This document shows, piece by piece, positions 51,586 to 60,788 of a DNA stretch of 64,000 bases. How positions within the stretch are numbered: position 1 is the first letter of the stretch; each line of letters begins with the position of its first letter. Below the pieces are notes generated by a model that saw only the letters and a program-made list of their open reading frames with translations, had not been told where the DNA came from and did not search any database. Made by a program: the position numbers and the translations under genes. This DNA is from Parvularculaceae bacterium (GTDB lineage: Bacteria > Pseudomonadota > Alphaproteobacteria > Caulobacterales > Parvularculaceae), in contig JAJFFV010000005.1 of the NCBI GenBank assembly GCA_021776475.1, positions 1,674,001 through 1,738,000 of the forward strand, in the 5' to 3' direction.

Positions 51586-51627
51586 CAATTCCATCAAACT
51601 TCGGTATTCCGAAGTTTGATGGAATTG
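51586..51627. promoter_or_regulatory. Perfect 19-bp palindrome with 4-nt loop
   Basis: CAATTCCATCAAACTTCGG (51586-51604), loop TATT, and its exact complement (51609-51627). It lies in the gap between divergent genes, ~50 bp before the LuxR-type start. There is no T-tract, so an operator or a leader-RNA hairpin is more likely than a terminator. Confidence 0.8.
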
Positions 51628-51676
51628 GTCATCCAATGTTGAGGAGCCGGTTATCGATACACCAAATACACAATCT

Positions 51677-52381
51677 GTGGCGGATATTGCTGAGATCATT
51701 TCAAAATCAAATTCATTGCGCGGCGCCTTGTTTGCCATGCAGCGGCATGTTGCCCTGTTTGATGGACATGATATTGGCTATGAGTTTGTACTCCGTGATG
51801 CTTCTCACGTCAGAGCCGATGTGATCAATATGACAACACAATCTCTCGAAGACATTAATTTGTATACAGAAAGTGGTGGATCTAATGCCGATCCGGTCTT
51901 AGAAAATATTGCGTCGCGGGATCATCCGATATTTATTGACCTTGAGTATGCCTGCAAAGATAAAAACTCACGTACTTATGGGAACAAATATTTGAAGAAG
52001 ATGTTAGCGAGTAACCGTCCGTATTTGTCTTCTTTTCCGTTTTCAGATGACGGCGGAATAGGACATGGTGCAATCACGATAATCGATACACAGCCACCAG
52101 CTGTTCGAATCAAGCAAGCATCTGAACTATCGCAAATTGGCCTTCAGCTTCACCGAGCTTTAAGAAGAGCGGGTCTGTATCGAAAATTCTTCAGACTCAC
52201 AGAGAAAGAGTTATCAACTTTGCTTCTGATTGCATGCGGTCAGACAGCAGAAGATATTGCCGAAAAAATAGAACTGTCGAGCAGAGCTATTGAAATGCGG
52301 CTGGGAAAAGCACGTAAGAAACTGAAAGCACGGACTACTACCGAAGCAGTTTATAAGGCGGCGGTATACGGTTTAATATGA
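51677..52381 (+). CDS. LuxR-type regulator with divergent sensor domain
   Basis: 234 aa from a GTG; GAGGAG lies ~30 nt upstream, so a non-standard earlier start near 51650 is possible. The C-terminal LuxR helix-turn-helix is clear (LTEKELSTLLLIACGQTAED, then SSRAIEMRLGKARKKL). The N-terminal ~165 residues are only loosely like autoinducer-binding domains and lack the Trp/Tyr/Asp-Pro set. It probably senses a different signal and may control the divergent coiled-coil gene. Confidence 0.8.
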   Translation: MADIAEIISKSNSLRGALFAMQRHVALFDGHDIGYEFVLRDASHVRADVINMTTQSLEDINLYTESGGSNADPVLENIASRDHPIFIDLEYACKDKNSRTYGNKYLKKMLASNRPYLSSFPFSDDGGIGHGAITIIDTQPPAVRIKQASELSQIGLQLHRALRRAGLYRKFFRLTEKELSTLLLIACGQTAEDIAEKIELSSRAIEMRLGKARKKLKARTTTEAVYKAAVYGLI

Positions 52382-52521
52382 CAAAGTGCCAGTCGCCCGA
52401 TGTTTGTTGAGAGAAATTTTCACGCATGGCATCATCAACACGTGACATCATATCATGCATTGCGCTTTCGGGTCTTTCGACCCCTAGGAGACTCTATTGA
52501 TGAAAATTTTCGGAGATACTT

Positions 52522-53151
52522 CTAGGACTTCAAAACGGCATTGACCGCAGCTTGAACAAGCGATTTGGGACTAGCCCATGGGTACGCGCTAATCGTGATT
52601 AGATTATGCGCGATCCCGTTGAGCGTGCATAAAAGTAATTGTGATTTCAGATTGATTTGCGAAGCATTAGTCTTCGGGCCGAGCGCGTCTGCAAGGCTTG
52701 TATAAAACAAGCTGAACCGTTCAACGACTCCGTCTTTGTCAACGAAGACACTAACATCCGGCTGCGAGACACCGCTGGACATGAAGACGAGAAAGTAGTG
52801 TTCGCGCCGCTCCAGCCAAAACTCTACGTATCCCAAAGCAACTGCATTCAGCCTTTTGGTCGGCTCATCGATTTTTGCAGAAATTAGGTCAAGCTGGTCG
52901 AAAAGATCTGTGAACACATCTTCCCAAAGCGCGCGCAACAAATCAATCTTGCGGTCAAAATATCGGTAAAGCGTCATGACCGTGCAGCCAGCCTCTTTGG
53001 CGAGGCGGCGCATGGACACAGCATCATAGCCATCCTTTTGAAATAGGCGCAGCGCACACTCAGCGATGCGCTTGCGCATGTCAGCGATTTCGTCTTCGGA
53101 AAGCGCAGGTCGGCCTCGAGCCGGACGGCTATTCGATTCATTTTTAAGCAT
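52522..53151 (-). CDS. TetR-family transcriptional regulator
   Basis: 209 aa from the ATG at 53151 (GGAA upstream). It opens with the basic arm SRPARGRPALSEDEI common in Caulobacterales/Hyphomonadales TetR proteins, then CALRLFQKDGYDAVSMRRLA and CTVMTLYRYFDRKIDLLRAL. It is divergent from the DUF2147 gene, its likely target. Confidence 0.9.
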   Translation of the reverse strand: MLKNESNSRPARGRPALSEDEIADMRKRIAECALRLFQKDGYDAVSMRRLAKEAGCTVMTLYRYFDRKIDLLRALWEDVFTDLFDQLDLISAKIDEPTKRLNAVALGYVEFWLERREHYFLVFMSSGVSQPDVSVFVDKDGVVERFSLFYTSLADALGPKTNASQINLKSQLLLCTLNGIAHNLITISAYPWASPKSLVQAAVNAVLKS

Positions 53152-53237
53152 TCGTTTCCGATACACAATTTCTTGGGCTTGACCAAGCTTATGATATTAA
53201 TTATAACGCGATCTAATTTAATAGAAAGCCTTATTCT

Positions 53238-53711
53238 GTGAATACATTCTCAGCACTCATAATTGCAGGCCTGGGGCTGGGCGGCACTGCATCAGCTAGT
53301 GACCTCTCAAATTTGCAGGGAAACTGGCGAACCGTTCGGCATGGAGCAGAGGTCAAAATTTTTGATTGCGGTGATGAAACGCCTTGCGGGTATCTGGTGT
53401 CTGTCAGCGACAAGGTTCGCGGCGGTCACACGCGCGATGTAAATAACAAGGATAAAGACCTTCGCGCACGATCGCTCGACGGTCTCCCGATATTGTGGGG
53501 ATATTCTCATACTGTAGGCGGCTGGGAAAAAGGACGACTTTATAATCCGGAAACGGGTCAGAGTTTCCGTTCATCACTGAATCAGGTTGCGAGTGACCGC
53601 CTCATCGTTCGTGGCTGTCTTGGTCCGTTTTGTCGCGAACAAGTTTGGACACGTATGGGCACAGCGGAAACCGCCACTAAAAAGGATGCCAAAAATGATC
53701 GACCTGGATAA
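53238..53711 (+). CDS. Exported DUF2147 protein
   Basis: 157 aa with a signal peptide (1-21, ASA-type end) and the DUF2147 pattern LQGNWRTVRHGAEVKIFDCG, then a GRLYNPETGQSFRSSLN loop and VRGCLGPFCREQVWTRM. Members are periplasmic, possibly lipocalin-like, function unknown. GTG start. It overlaps the next gene. Confidence 0.85.
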   Translation: MNTFSALIIAGLGLGGTASASDLSNLQGNWRTVRHGAEVKIFDCGDETPCGYLVSVSDKVRGGHTRDVNNKDKDLRARSLDGLPILWGYSHTVGGWEKGRLYNPETGQSFRSSLNQVASDRLIVRGCLGPFCREQVWTRMGTAETATKKDAKNDRPG

Positions 53712-54114
53712 AAATGCGCTTAGGTTTTTCCGAATCCTTTTTGTGGTGTCTGCGATCTGGAATTTCGCTGGGGCGATACCGGGCCTAATGGATACGGCGG
53801 GTATGTTCGAGCGTGAATTTGGACGCGAGCTGAGTGACCCCGTTCTTGTTGCCGTGTATCGCGGAGCCTGGGGGACAGCCTTTCTCTATGGCTTCGGCTT
53901 TCTAATGGTCGCTGCCAATCCGGTGCGACACACAGGCATTGTTTTGATGGGAGGAACCGGCAAAGCTCTTTTCGCAATCAATCTCCTATTTATGCACCTG
54001 AACGGATGGACATCTCCTTTTGCGATTTTGGTGATCGTTGGCGATATCATTTTTATCGCGTTATTCATCGCCTATTTTGCTATGCTTAAGAGGCATGGTC
54101 ATTCGATCATTTAA
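53695..54114 (+). CDS. Four-helix membrane protein of unknown function
   Basis: 139 aa from the ATG at 53695 (AAGGA upstream), overlapping the DUF2147 gene by 17 bp. Four membrane segments; a Gly-rich loop (VYRGAWGTAFLYGFGF) is the most distinctive part. Probably co-expressed with DUF2147 under the TetR regulator. Confidence 0.75.
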   Translation: MIDLDKNALRFFRILFVVSAIWNFAGAIPGLMDTAGMFEREFGRELSDPVLVAVYRGAWGTAFLYGFGFLMVAANPVRHTGIVLMGGTGKALFAINLLFMHLNGWTSPFAILVIVGDIIFIALFIAYFAMLKRHGHSII

Positions 54115-54206
54115 CCAACGGCTTGAAATGGATCGGGATCAGCGTCCAAAATTGCAAGATATGGCACTGACCAAAAAATGTGCAGGAGTTCGAATACCCA
54201 AGTTTT

Positions 54207-54326
54207 TTAATGATGCCTTTTACGGTGCGCCCGCAGTTCTCCGATTAACCCGACAATAATGACTCCACCATTTATCAACGCGAGTACCAAAAAGGTGATC
54301 CCTACAATCATTGCGAAATAATCCAT
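54207..54326 (-). CDS. 39-aa single-helix membrane protein
   Basis: MDYFAMIVGITFLVLALING begins the frame; it continues through a second half of the hydrophobic stretch (GVIIVGLIGELRAH) and ends RKRHH. AAGGTG lies ~10 nt before the ATG. One membrane helix with a basic C-terminus is the form of small regulatory or assembly proteins. No named family is recognised. Confidence 0.45.
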   Translation of the reverse strand: MDYFAMIVGITFLVLALINGGVIIVGLIGELRAHRKRHH

Positions 54327-54405
54327 CCACCATTCACCTTGCTAGTCGACCGATATGCATTTCGGGTGGCTTCATCCAAAACCATTATCGATTTATTGCG
54401 ATTTC

Positions 54406-54443
54406 GCATTGCATATAACATGCATACATAATATATGCAATGC
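54406..54443. promoter_or_regulatory. MarR-type operator palindrome
   Basis: GCATTGCATAT (54406-54416) and ATATGCAATGC (54433-54443) form a perfect 11-bp inverted repeat directly in front of the MarR gene, with ATGCAT at its centre. Autoregulation is likely. Confidence 0.8.
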
Positions 54444-54950
54444 ATGATTAGAAAACAAGACGACCTTTTGGGAACGCTTATTCATGACGTTGCCCACGCG
54501 CTGCGCCTCGATATCGATCAGCGCGTCAAACCATTTAAATTAACGAGGGTTAAATGGCTGGCTCTCGGAATCATTGATGACCATCCAGGGATCACCCAGG
54601 CAGAACTCGCCAATAAACTGGAATTGGGTAGCGCGGCTGTGGGTCGATTGGTGGATCGACTGGTTGAGCGAGATTTTGTCGAAAGGTCGCCAGACCCCGA
54701 TGACAGGCGAGCGTATCAACTAGAAGTTAAACCGAATACGAAGCATTTATTTGCAGAACTAGACGGAATTTCTGAAGAGATGAGAAAATCTGTTCTGGAT
54801 GGTCTGAGCAGGCACGAATTGGATGCGCTGAACGCTGGTCTTTCAAAAGTGAGAGATAATCTGCGCAAACTGACGACAACGGGTACAGCCGCCATGATTG
54901 TGATTGCTGATAATTTGGCAGCCGCGTCACCTCAGATGGCCATCATCTAA
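54444..54950 (+). CDS. MarR-family transcriptional regulator
   Basis: 168 aa from the ATG at 54444; an upstream in-frame ATG at 54435 lies inside the operator. Winged helix: ITQAELANKLELGSAAVGRL and VERSPDPDDRRAYQLEV. It sits before CBS, SulP and DUF983 genes on the same strand and may control them. No ribosome site is visible, since the operator occupies that space. Confidence 0.9.
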   Translation: MIRKQDDLLGTLIHDVAHALRLDIDQRVKPFKLTRVKWLALGIIDDHPGITQAELANKLELGSAAVGRLVDRLVERDFVERSPDPDDRRAYQLEVKPNTKHLFAELDGISEEMRKSVLDGLSRHELDALNAGLSKVRDNLRKLTTTGTAAMIVIADNLAAASPQMAII

Positions 54951-54977
54951 TCAAATTTCAAAAAAGTGAAACATAGA

Positions 54978-55424
54978 ATGACCGTGCTTTCAGATATTTA
55001 CTCCATGGATATCATCGTACCGAAAATTTATCCCGATGACATTCTGGTCGATGCCGCCAGAGCGTTGAACGAATACAAGAGTAATGCCTTAGCGGTCATC
55101 GACAAAAACCATCGCCTGGTAGGCATCGTGACAGATCACGACATCATCAAGACAGTTGCTACCCGTCATGAGCAGTTGCAACATGTAACAGTCAAAGAAG
55201 TCATGTCAAAAAATGTTGTTACCTGCCGGTCAGAGACCCATTTGACGGATGCATTGCGATTGATGGGTACTCACTCGATTAGACATCTTGTTGTCGTTAT
55301 GGATGCACAGGTGAAGGCTGTGATTTCGGTTAAGGATATCTTGAGTAAGATCCATTCAGACGATGAGTTAGAGATCAGTGTTTTGAGAGATGTCGCTGCT
55401 TCTGTTTTAGTTGCTCAAAGGTAA
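54978..55424 (+). CDS. Two-CBS-domain protein
   Basis: 148 aa made of two CBS domains (IVPKIYPDDILVDAARALNE; AVIDKNHRLVGIVTDHDIIK; KEVMSKNVVTCRSETHLTDA; MDAQVKAVISVKDILSKI). CBS pairs bind adenine nucleotides and regulate a partner protein. The next gene is a SulP transporter, a reasonable partner. A GTG at 54966 is an alternative start. Confidence 0.88.
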   Translation: MTVLSDIYSMDIIVPKIYPDDILVDAARALNEYKSNALAVIDKNHRLVGIVTDHDIIKTVATRHEQLQHVTVKEVMSKNVVTCRSETHLTDALRLMGTHSIRHLVVVMDAQVKAVISVKDILSKIHSDDELEISVLRDVAASVLVAQR

Positions 55425-55492
55425 CGATAGCCTGTGCCTGAAATACGCAACAAAATGCGATATTCGCGCGGTCGCGTGTCGAATGAGCTTTG

Positions 55493-57124
55493 ATGTCCAT
55501 ATCAACTACAATTCGCGGTGACTTGTTTGGTGGGGTAACCGCGGCTGTGGTCGCTTTGCCGCTGGCGTTAGCATTCGGGGTGGCGTCCGGCCTTGGGCCG
55601 ATGGCCGGACTTTACGGCGCTGTAGCGGTAGGCTTTTTTGCGGCAGTCTTCGGGGGAACATCGGCGCAGGTCTCCGGCCCCACCGGCCCAATGACAATTA
55701 TCGTGGCAGCAGTCGTTGCTCAATATGCTGACCGATTGGAAACCGCTTTTGCGATTGTTTTTTTGGGCGGCGCTATCCAGGCATTGTTCGGATTGCTGCG
55801 AGTCGGAAAATACGTATCGTATACGCCTTATTCTGTTATTTCCGGATTTATGTCTGGTATTGGTGTCATCATTATCTTGCTGGAAATTCTACCATTTCTG
55901 GGGTTAGAAGCGGTAGGAAGCGCTCCAATTGATGCATTGCTGGCGTTGCCGGTACTTGCCTCACAAGCAAACATTGATGCGTTACTCATTGCGGTAACCT
56001 CCCTCACATTGATGATCTTCTGGCCCAAAAATTTAAACAGTATTGTGCCAGCCCCGTTGATCGCTCTCTTGGCCGGGACCTGCCTCAGTCTAACATTAGC
56101 GCCTAGCGCACCAATCATTGGCTCGGTGCCGACTGGACTACCAGACTTGCATCTCCCAATATTTTCGATTTTGGACTTGCCCGCGATTATCCAACCAGCA
56201 TTCGTTTTAGCCTTGCTTGGGTCAATTGATAGTTTGTTAACATCACTGGTTGCCGATTCGATCACTCGGACACAACACGATTCCAATCGTGAGCTGATCG
56301 GCCAGGGAATCGGCAATATGGCAGCTGGAATTTTGGGTGCGCTTCCGGGTGCCGGCGCAACCATGCGAACCGTCGTCAATGTGCGTGCTGGAGGACATTC
56401 GAAGTTGTCCGGTGTAATACACGCCGCAATCTTACTTGCACTAGTGCTTGGACTGGGTCCGTTAACGGAAAAAATACCACTCGCAGCACTAGCGGGTATA
56501 CTGATGAAAGTAGGTTGGGATATAATAGATTGGGGATATCTCACACGTGTACATGTTGCACCGCGCGAAAAAGTCGTCGTGATGTTTGTAACTCTTGGGC
56601 TAACAGTATTTGTAGATTTGATCACCGCAGTTGCTGTGGGGTTAGTCCTGGCAGGGTTTGTAACTGCCAAGTGGATGGAAAGTGAAGAATTAAAAGGGTT
56701 ATCAGCCCTGACGCCTGCGAACGATTTGCTCGAGAAGGGGAAATATGTATCTCTGACAGAACGAGTAAACGTCATCTCTCTCAGTGGGAGGTTTTCGTAC
56801 GCCTCCGCGCGTCAGTTAACGCGGCGGGTGGGGGCGCTCATGTCTGGTTATGAAGTGATCATCCTCGACTTTACCCATGCGGCGGGTATCGATACGAGCG
56901 CTGCAATGGCCATTGATGAAATGATTCAATCGGCTCAGTCGCATAAAATCCATTGTGTTTTGGCAGGCATTTCAAGTCCATCAGAAAGGGTCCTGGAATC
57001 ACTCGGAGTGTTGTCAAAATTAACAAATGCAGATGTTGTTGTGAATCTTGAGATCGGGCTTCGTCGCGCACACGCCCTGATCGATAAACAGCCTGATGTC
57101 TTAACTTTGAAAGCTGAACAGTGA
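55493..57124 (+). CDS. SulP/SLC26 anion transporter with STAS domain
   Basis: 543 aa. The membrane domain has the SulP signature near helix 1-3 (LPLALAFGVASGLGPMAGLY; FGGTSAQVSGPTGPMTIIVA) and conserved ADSITRTQHDSNRELIGQG. The C-terminal ~120 residues form a STAS domain (NVISLSGRFSYASARQL ... IILDFTHAAGIDTSAAMAID). The substrate may be sulfate, bicarbonate or another anion; sequence alone does not decide. The next start overlaps the stop (GTGA). Confidence 0.93.
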   Translation: MSISTTIRGDLFGGVTAAVVALPLALAFGVASGLGPMAGLYGAVAVGFFAAVFGGTSAQVSGPTGPMTIIVAAVVAQYADRLETAFAIVFLGGAIQALFGLLRVGKYVSYTPYSVISGFMSGIGVIIILLEILPFLGLEAVGSAPIDALLALPVLASQANIDALLIAVTSLTLMIFWPKNLNSIVPAPLIALLAGTCLSLTLAPSAPIIGSVPTGLPDLHLPIFSILDLPAIIQPAFVLALLGSIDSLLTSLVADSITRTQHDSNRELIGQGIGNMAAGILGALPGAGATMRTVVNVRAGGHSKLSGVIHAAILLALVLGLGPLTEKIPLAALAGILMKVGWDIIDWGYLTRVHVAPREKVVVMFVTLGLTVFVDLITAVAVGLVLAGFVTAKWMESEELKGLSALTPANDLLEKGKYVSLTERVNVISLSGRFSYASARQLTRRVGALMSGYEVIILDFTHAAGIDTSAAMAIDEMIQSAQSHKIHCVLAGISSPSERVLESLGVLSKLTNADVVVNLEIGLRRAHALIDKQPDVLTLKAEQ

Positions 57125-57501
57125 AACACAAACTGACCCAACACCCATCACTAAGGACGGCCGTGATGCGTGGGTTGAAATTAAGGTGCCCAAATTGCGG
57201 AGCGGGTAGTTTATTTTCATCATACATAAAACCAGTCAGAAAATGCGCAATGTGTGAGGAATGTCTTTGTGATATCAGTACCGATGATGCTGCACCATGG
57301 CTTACCATACTCGTTGTAGGACATGTAATAGTTCCCCTGATGGTGTATTCAGCTTCAGTAGACGCCTTTCCAAAATGGGCATCTTTGATTTTGTGGCCGA
57401 CATTGGCGTTGCTGCTAGCAGGAGCGGTATTACCGCATGCAAAAGGCGTGATGTTAAGCTTAATTTGGGCTGAAAGAGGCTCGGGTTCGGGAGCTGACTG
57501 A
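57121..57501 (+). CDS. DUF983 membrane protein
   Basis: 126 aa. The N-terminal zinc-ribbon-like cysteines (LRCPNCGAGSLF and KCAMCEECLCDI) precede two membrane helices. This is the DUF983 layout, found near cytochrome oxidase genes in other alphaproteobacteria; here a cytochrome c gene follows. The GTG start overlaps the SulP stop. Confidence 0.88.
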   Translation: MKHKLTQHPSLRTAVMRGLKLRCPNCGAGSLFSSYIKPVRKCAMCEECLCDISTDDAAPWLTILVVGHVIVPLMVYSASVDAFPKWASLILWPTLALLLAGAVLPHAKGVMLSLIWAERGSGSGAD

Positions 57502-57584
57502 CGCATCGTAATGACGCGGTCAGCGCATCGGTTAGCCCTCAAAAATTCGAGATTAAATCAAAAACAAATGGAAGTGTTGGTCGA

Positions 57585-58031
57585 TCAATCCTCTGTGAGG
57601 GACGCAAGATATGCGACTAAATCTCGACGATTTGCTGGATCGGGTTCCCCTTTATACACCATTCGTCCACCGGGTACGACTTTTGCGGGTTCAGCGATAT
57701 AGGCATTTAACATCGGTCCGTTCCAGACGATACCAGAGTTTTTCATAGCAGTTGAATAAGTGAAATCTCGATGGCGCGCCGCCGGATGGTCGTAGACATT
57801 CCACAAGGTTGGGCCGATCCTGTGTGCGGCACCTTCCGTATCTTCATGACAAATAGCGCAAGTCAAAAACAACCGCCTTCCATTTTCCATGTCTGGGGGA
57901 AGCTCCAGGCGCTGTTCTGTTGACAGCGTGGGCGCAGGAGGAATGGATTCCGAATTGCTACACGCGCTAAAGAAAGCAAGAGTCAAAAAAAGAATGAGCT
58001 GTTTGACCAGTCTCTGGATAAAAAATTTCAT
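57585..58031 (-). CDS. Lipoprotein cytochrome c (class I)
   Basis: 148 aa. The lipobox is LAFFSAC. A single heme site CAICH (heme cysteines ~58-61) is followed by a distal Met in VVPGGRMVYKG, as in cytochrome c2/c556-like class I carriers. It is tethered in the periplasm and carries electrons; the partner is not in the window. It converges with the DUF983 gene. Confidence 0.92.
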   Translation of the reverse strand: MKFFIQRLVKQLILFLTLAFFSACSNSESIPPAPTLSTEQRLELPPDMENGRRLFLTCAICHEDTEGAAHRIGPTLWNVYDHPAARHRDFTYSTAMKNSGIVWNGPMLNAYIAEPAKVVPGGRMVYKGEPDPANRRDLVAYLASLTED

Positions 58032-58034
58032 CAT

Positions 58035-58848
58035 TCTATCGTTTTCTTACATGTACAGAAATTATTAGGGTCATCCCGGAAGTGACGACCAAGGCTGGCG
58101 TCACTTCCGGGACAGTGTTGCGAAGTATCTAGCAAAACCTACATATCCGTGCCTAGTGAGAAGGTATTTCAGCACGCATCCGTATCGTATCGACAAGGGC
58201 TGACAGGCTACTACTCATCGATTTTTTGCAGAAACTCGCAACGCTAAGACGGCCAAAGTATTTTGGAGTTGGTCAACCGCACTCTGACCGCTGAACGACC
58301 TCAACTGAACGCTGAATGTTGATGATCGAACAATTGATAGATCCGCAAACGACCTATCAACAGAACAACGAGACGTAAAATCCGCGAAAATGAGGTGATG
58401 GTACCCAACACCATCACCCCCTTTATATTTCAGGCAAAAAAATCTCGGCCTTCTCAATTACTTGGCACTTTGAGCAAGGCCTTAAGCGGCCTGAATTTGT
58501 GTTCTAGGCTGAGTAGCCAGCTCCCAAACACTTTGAAGAGGACTTGGAGGGCCTCTGTTTTGTAAATGACAAGTTCGCGGTACCAAAAACATAACCAATC
58601 TGCGGGAACGTGCATTTGAGCATCCAGATCGGGTCCGTGATTGGCGGAAGGGCAGCAAAGATAGTTGGGTAGTTTTTCTCCTTCCTTCGGGCGTTACCAT
58701 GGGTTGCCTTCTCGCGTTTGGTGATTCGATTGTCATCCACAACATCGACGTTGGGCCAGTTTTATTATTTTTCAAGCGAATAATAATTGATGGTAATATC
58801 AGAATAATCGATATAAAATCAGTATCTTGTTAAGTATCAGGTGAAAGT
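58035..58848. other. Gene-free stretch with two hairpins
   Basis: TCCCGGAAGTGACG (58074-58087) pairs perfectly with 58099-58112, and GGTGATGGT (58394-58402) with 58410-58418. The first resembles repetitive extragenic hairpins common in alphaproteobacteria. Minus-strand frames at 58482-58775 match no family. Confidence 0.5.
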
Positions 58849-59727
58849 ATGGATATTCAGTTGGCACGCACATTCTTGGTTGTCGCTGAAACTAGAAATT
58901 TTGTGCGTGCTGCAGATCAGCTCTGTGTCACACAATCAACAGTTAGTACGAGGATAAAGTCACTTGAAGACCAATTGGGCAGGCAACTATTCGTTCGAAA
59001 CAAATCTGGCGTTACGCTGACGAAAGCTGGCGAATTATTTGGTCGGCATGCTGCAACTCTTGTGCAAGTCTGGCACCATGCCAAGAGCGAAGTCGAAATT
59101 CCGGATGGCTTTGCCCATGTGATCACGATTGGCGCTCGGTTCGGATTATGGGATCCGCTTCTATTGAAATGGTTATCTGAAATGAACGCAGATCATAATG
59201 ATATTGCGATCCGAGCGGAGCTTGGCATGTCGGATACATTGCTCAAGCGCATGGCAGAGGGGACACTGGATATCGCTGTTGTTTATTCGGCAAAAACAAT
59301 GCCGGCGCTGACAGCGGAGCCGTTGTTCCTGGAACGCTTGGTGTTGGTAACGACCGATGCCGATAACAAGTCTATATTACCTGCAAACTATGTTCATGTT
59401 GATTGGGGAGAAGAATTTCAACGAAAATTCAGACTGACTTTTCCAGATCAGATGGGACATGGAATACGGGTCAACCTAGGTGTACTCGGGCTCGAGTTTA
59501 TAGAGCAAAATGGTGGTGCCGGATACTTTCCTGAACGCCTCGTCCGAACCAAGCTCAACGACAGAGTACTGTCACTGATCCCCGATGCACCCGTGATCAC
59601 TTTCCCAGTATTTGTGGTGTTTTCTACCAACAATGCCGATCAGGCGATGGATCTGGCCATCAGAAAACTGCGCGCGATCGCAAAGTCACTTATCGGGGAG
59701 AGTGTACTCCTCAATTCAGAAAACTAA
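58849..59727 (+). CDS. LysR-family transcriptional regulator
   Basis: 292 aa. N-terminal helix-turn-helix AADQLCVTQSTVSTRIKSLE, then an RBS/PBP-like effector domain. There is no divergent partner gene, so the regulated gene and inducer are unknown. Confidence 0.92.
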   Translation: MDIQLARTFLVVAETRNFVRAADQLCVTQSTVSTRIKSLEDQLGRQLFVRNKSGVTLTKAGELFGRHAATLVQVWHHAKSEVEIPDGFAHVITIGARFGLWDPLLLKWLSEMNADHNDIAIRAELGMSDTLLKRMAEGTLDIAVVYSAKTMPALTAEPLFLERLVLVTTDADNKSILPANYVHVDWGEEFQRKFRLTFPDQMGHGIRVNLGVLGLEFIEQNGGAGYFPERLVRTKLNDRVLSLIPDAPVITFPVFVVFSTNNADQAMDLAIRKLRAIAKSLIGESVLLNSEN

Positions 59728-60049
59728 AAATGGCTCCGCTTCAAACGAATTAATCCAACCAGGATTAACCGTAGTATGGCCAAAAATACGATTTGTAAGG
59801 AACTAATTTTCCGTGGACTTCAGCCTGTTTGCAGTTTTGCAAATTATCTGGGCAGTCACAGACGGTGTGGCGTTGACAGCGTCCTTGGCACCTGACTTGT
59901 TTCAAGAGCATAATATCGATTATGCCAATATTAACGAGCAATAATATTCATTGGTCAAATGGAGGAACGCTGCTCTAGCTTAGGCAAGGAAATCTTGGTG
60001 GAGCCGCTTTGTCGGTCTCCTCCTCGTGTGAAAAGAATAGGAGCAGTCG
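59728..60049. other. Gene-free stretch
   Basis: No gene or clear repeat is seen. The AT-rich part near 59900 may hold the promoter of the next gene. Confidence 0.5.
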
Positions 60050-60433
60050 ATGAAACTCTTATCGAACCCCGATGTCGTGACGAGCGCTGAGATTTGGGCA
60101 GTGTCCGTGCTGGTCGGGTCGGAGGCTTTCGCGGTTGTTGGCGCAGTGTTCCTTGCCGGGTCGACCATGTCAGGAATCTCATCGTTCGGAAAATGGCTGC
60201 CGCTGCTGGTTACGACAGCGGTGGCTGTCGGTTGTGGGGCCTTGATGCGGCACCACGCCATCAGGCAGACGAAAGTGCTCGATCCTGACCTGCGGGATGG
60301 CACGGATGAAAAGCCAGCGGCAGCATTGTCCGGGCGAAGTGGCGAAACTATATCACCCGACAAACCACAGGCACCCGATAAGGCAAGAGTTATTATGGAT
60401 CGGAATATGAATATGCATTTCGCCGAACAGTAA
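60050..60433 (+). CDS. Small membrane protein of unknown function
   Basis: 127 aa with two membrane helices (about 15-40 and 48-66) and a Lys/Asp-rich cytosolic tail. GGAG lies 6 nt before the ATG. The opposite-strand frame (59980-60453) is taken as a shadow because this one has the ribosome site and helix-like composition. Confidence 0.55.
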   Translation: MKLLSNPDVVTSAEIWAVSVLVGSEAFAVVGAVFLAGSTMSGISSFGKWLPLLVTTAVAVGCGALMRHHAIRQTKVLDPDLRDGTDEKPAAALSGRSGETISPDKPQAPDKARVIMDRNMNMHFAEQ

Positions 60434-60486
60434 TCAAACCGTTTGGGATTCAATTACAGATCAAACACGAAGGAAAGGAATGAGTT

Positions 60487-60726
60487 GTGTCATATTCTGA
60501 AACGGTGGTGCAGGAGTTTTCCAATAGCAAAGAAATTCTGCAATTTCTGCAAATGAAAAATCCGCATATTGCTGAAATTATGTCAAGGTACCGTGCCCTG
60601 AATAAAATGATCCATCGGATCGAAGCCGGCATAGAAACTGCATCCGACTTTCGCCTGACGGAACTTAAGAAGCGCCGATTGGTCCTGAACGACGAAATTG
60701 AACAACTGATTGTCCACGAGCGATGA
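60487..60726 (+). CDS. YdcH/DUF465-like protein
   Basis: 79 aa, helical, with the DUF465 pattern (SRYRALNKMIHRIEAG and LTELKKRRLVLNDEIEQLI). GTG start after AAAGGAATGAG. The family is widespread in proteobacteria and of unknown function. Confidence 0.85.
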   Translation: MSYSETVVQEFSNSKEILQFLQMKNPHIAEIMSRYRALNKMIHRIEAGIETASDFRLTELKKRRLVLNDEIEQLIVHER

Positions 60727-60788
60727 TGAGACGCAGCGCCAAAGCCCGCAGCACCTGACGCCATCGTAACTTCAACTCATGGAGCCCC

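Noticed and set aside
55828-56775. 315-codon minus-strand frame
   Set aside because: It is antisense to the clearly conserved SulP transporter.
58074-58112. Hairpin as terminator of the cytochrome c gene
   Set aside because: It lies upstream of that minus-strand gene, not after it, and has no T-tract; more likely an extragenic repeat.
59980-60453. 157-codon minus-strand frame
   Set aside because: The overlapping plus-strand frame has a ribosome site and membrane-helix composition and is preferred, though neither has a known family.
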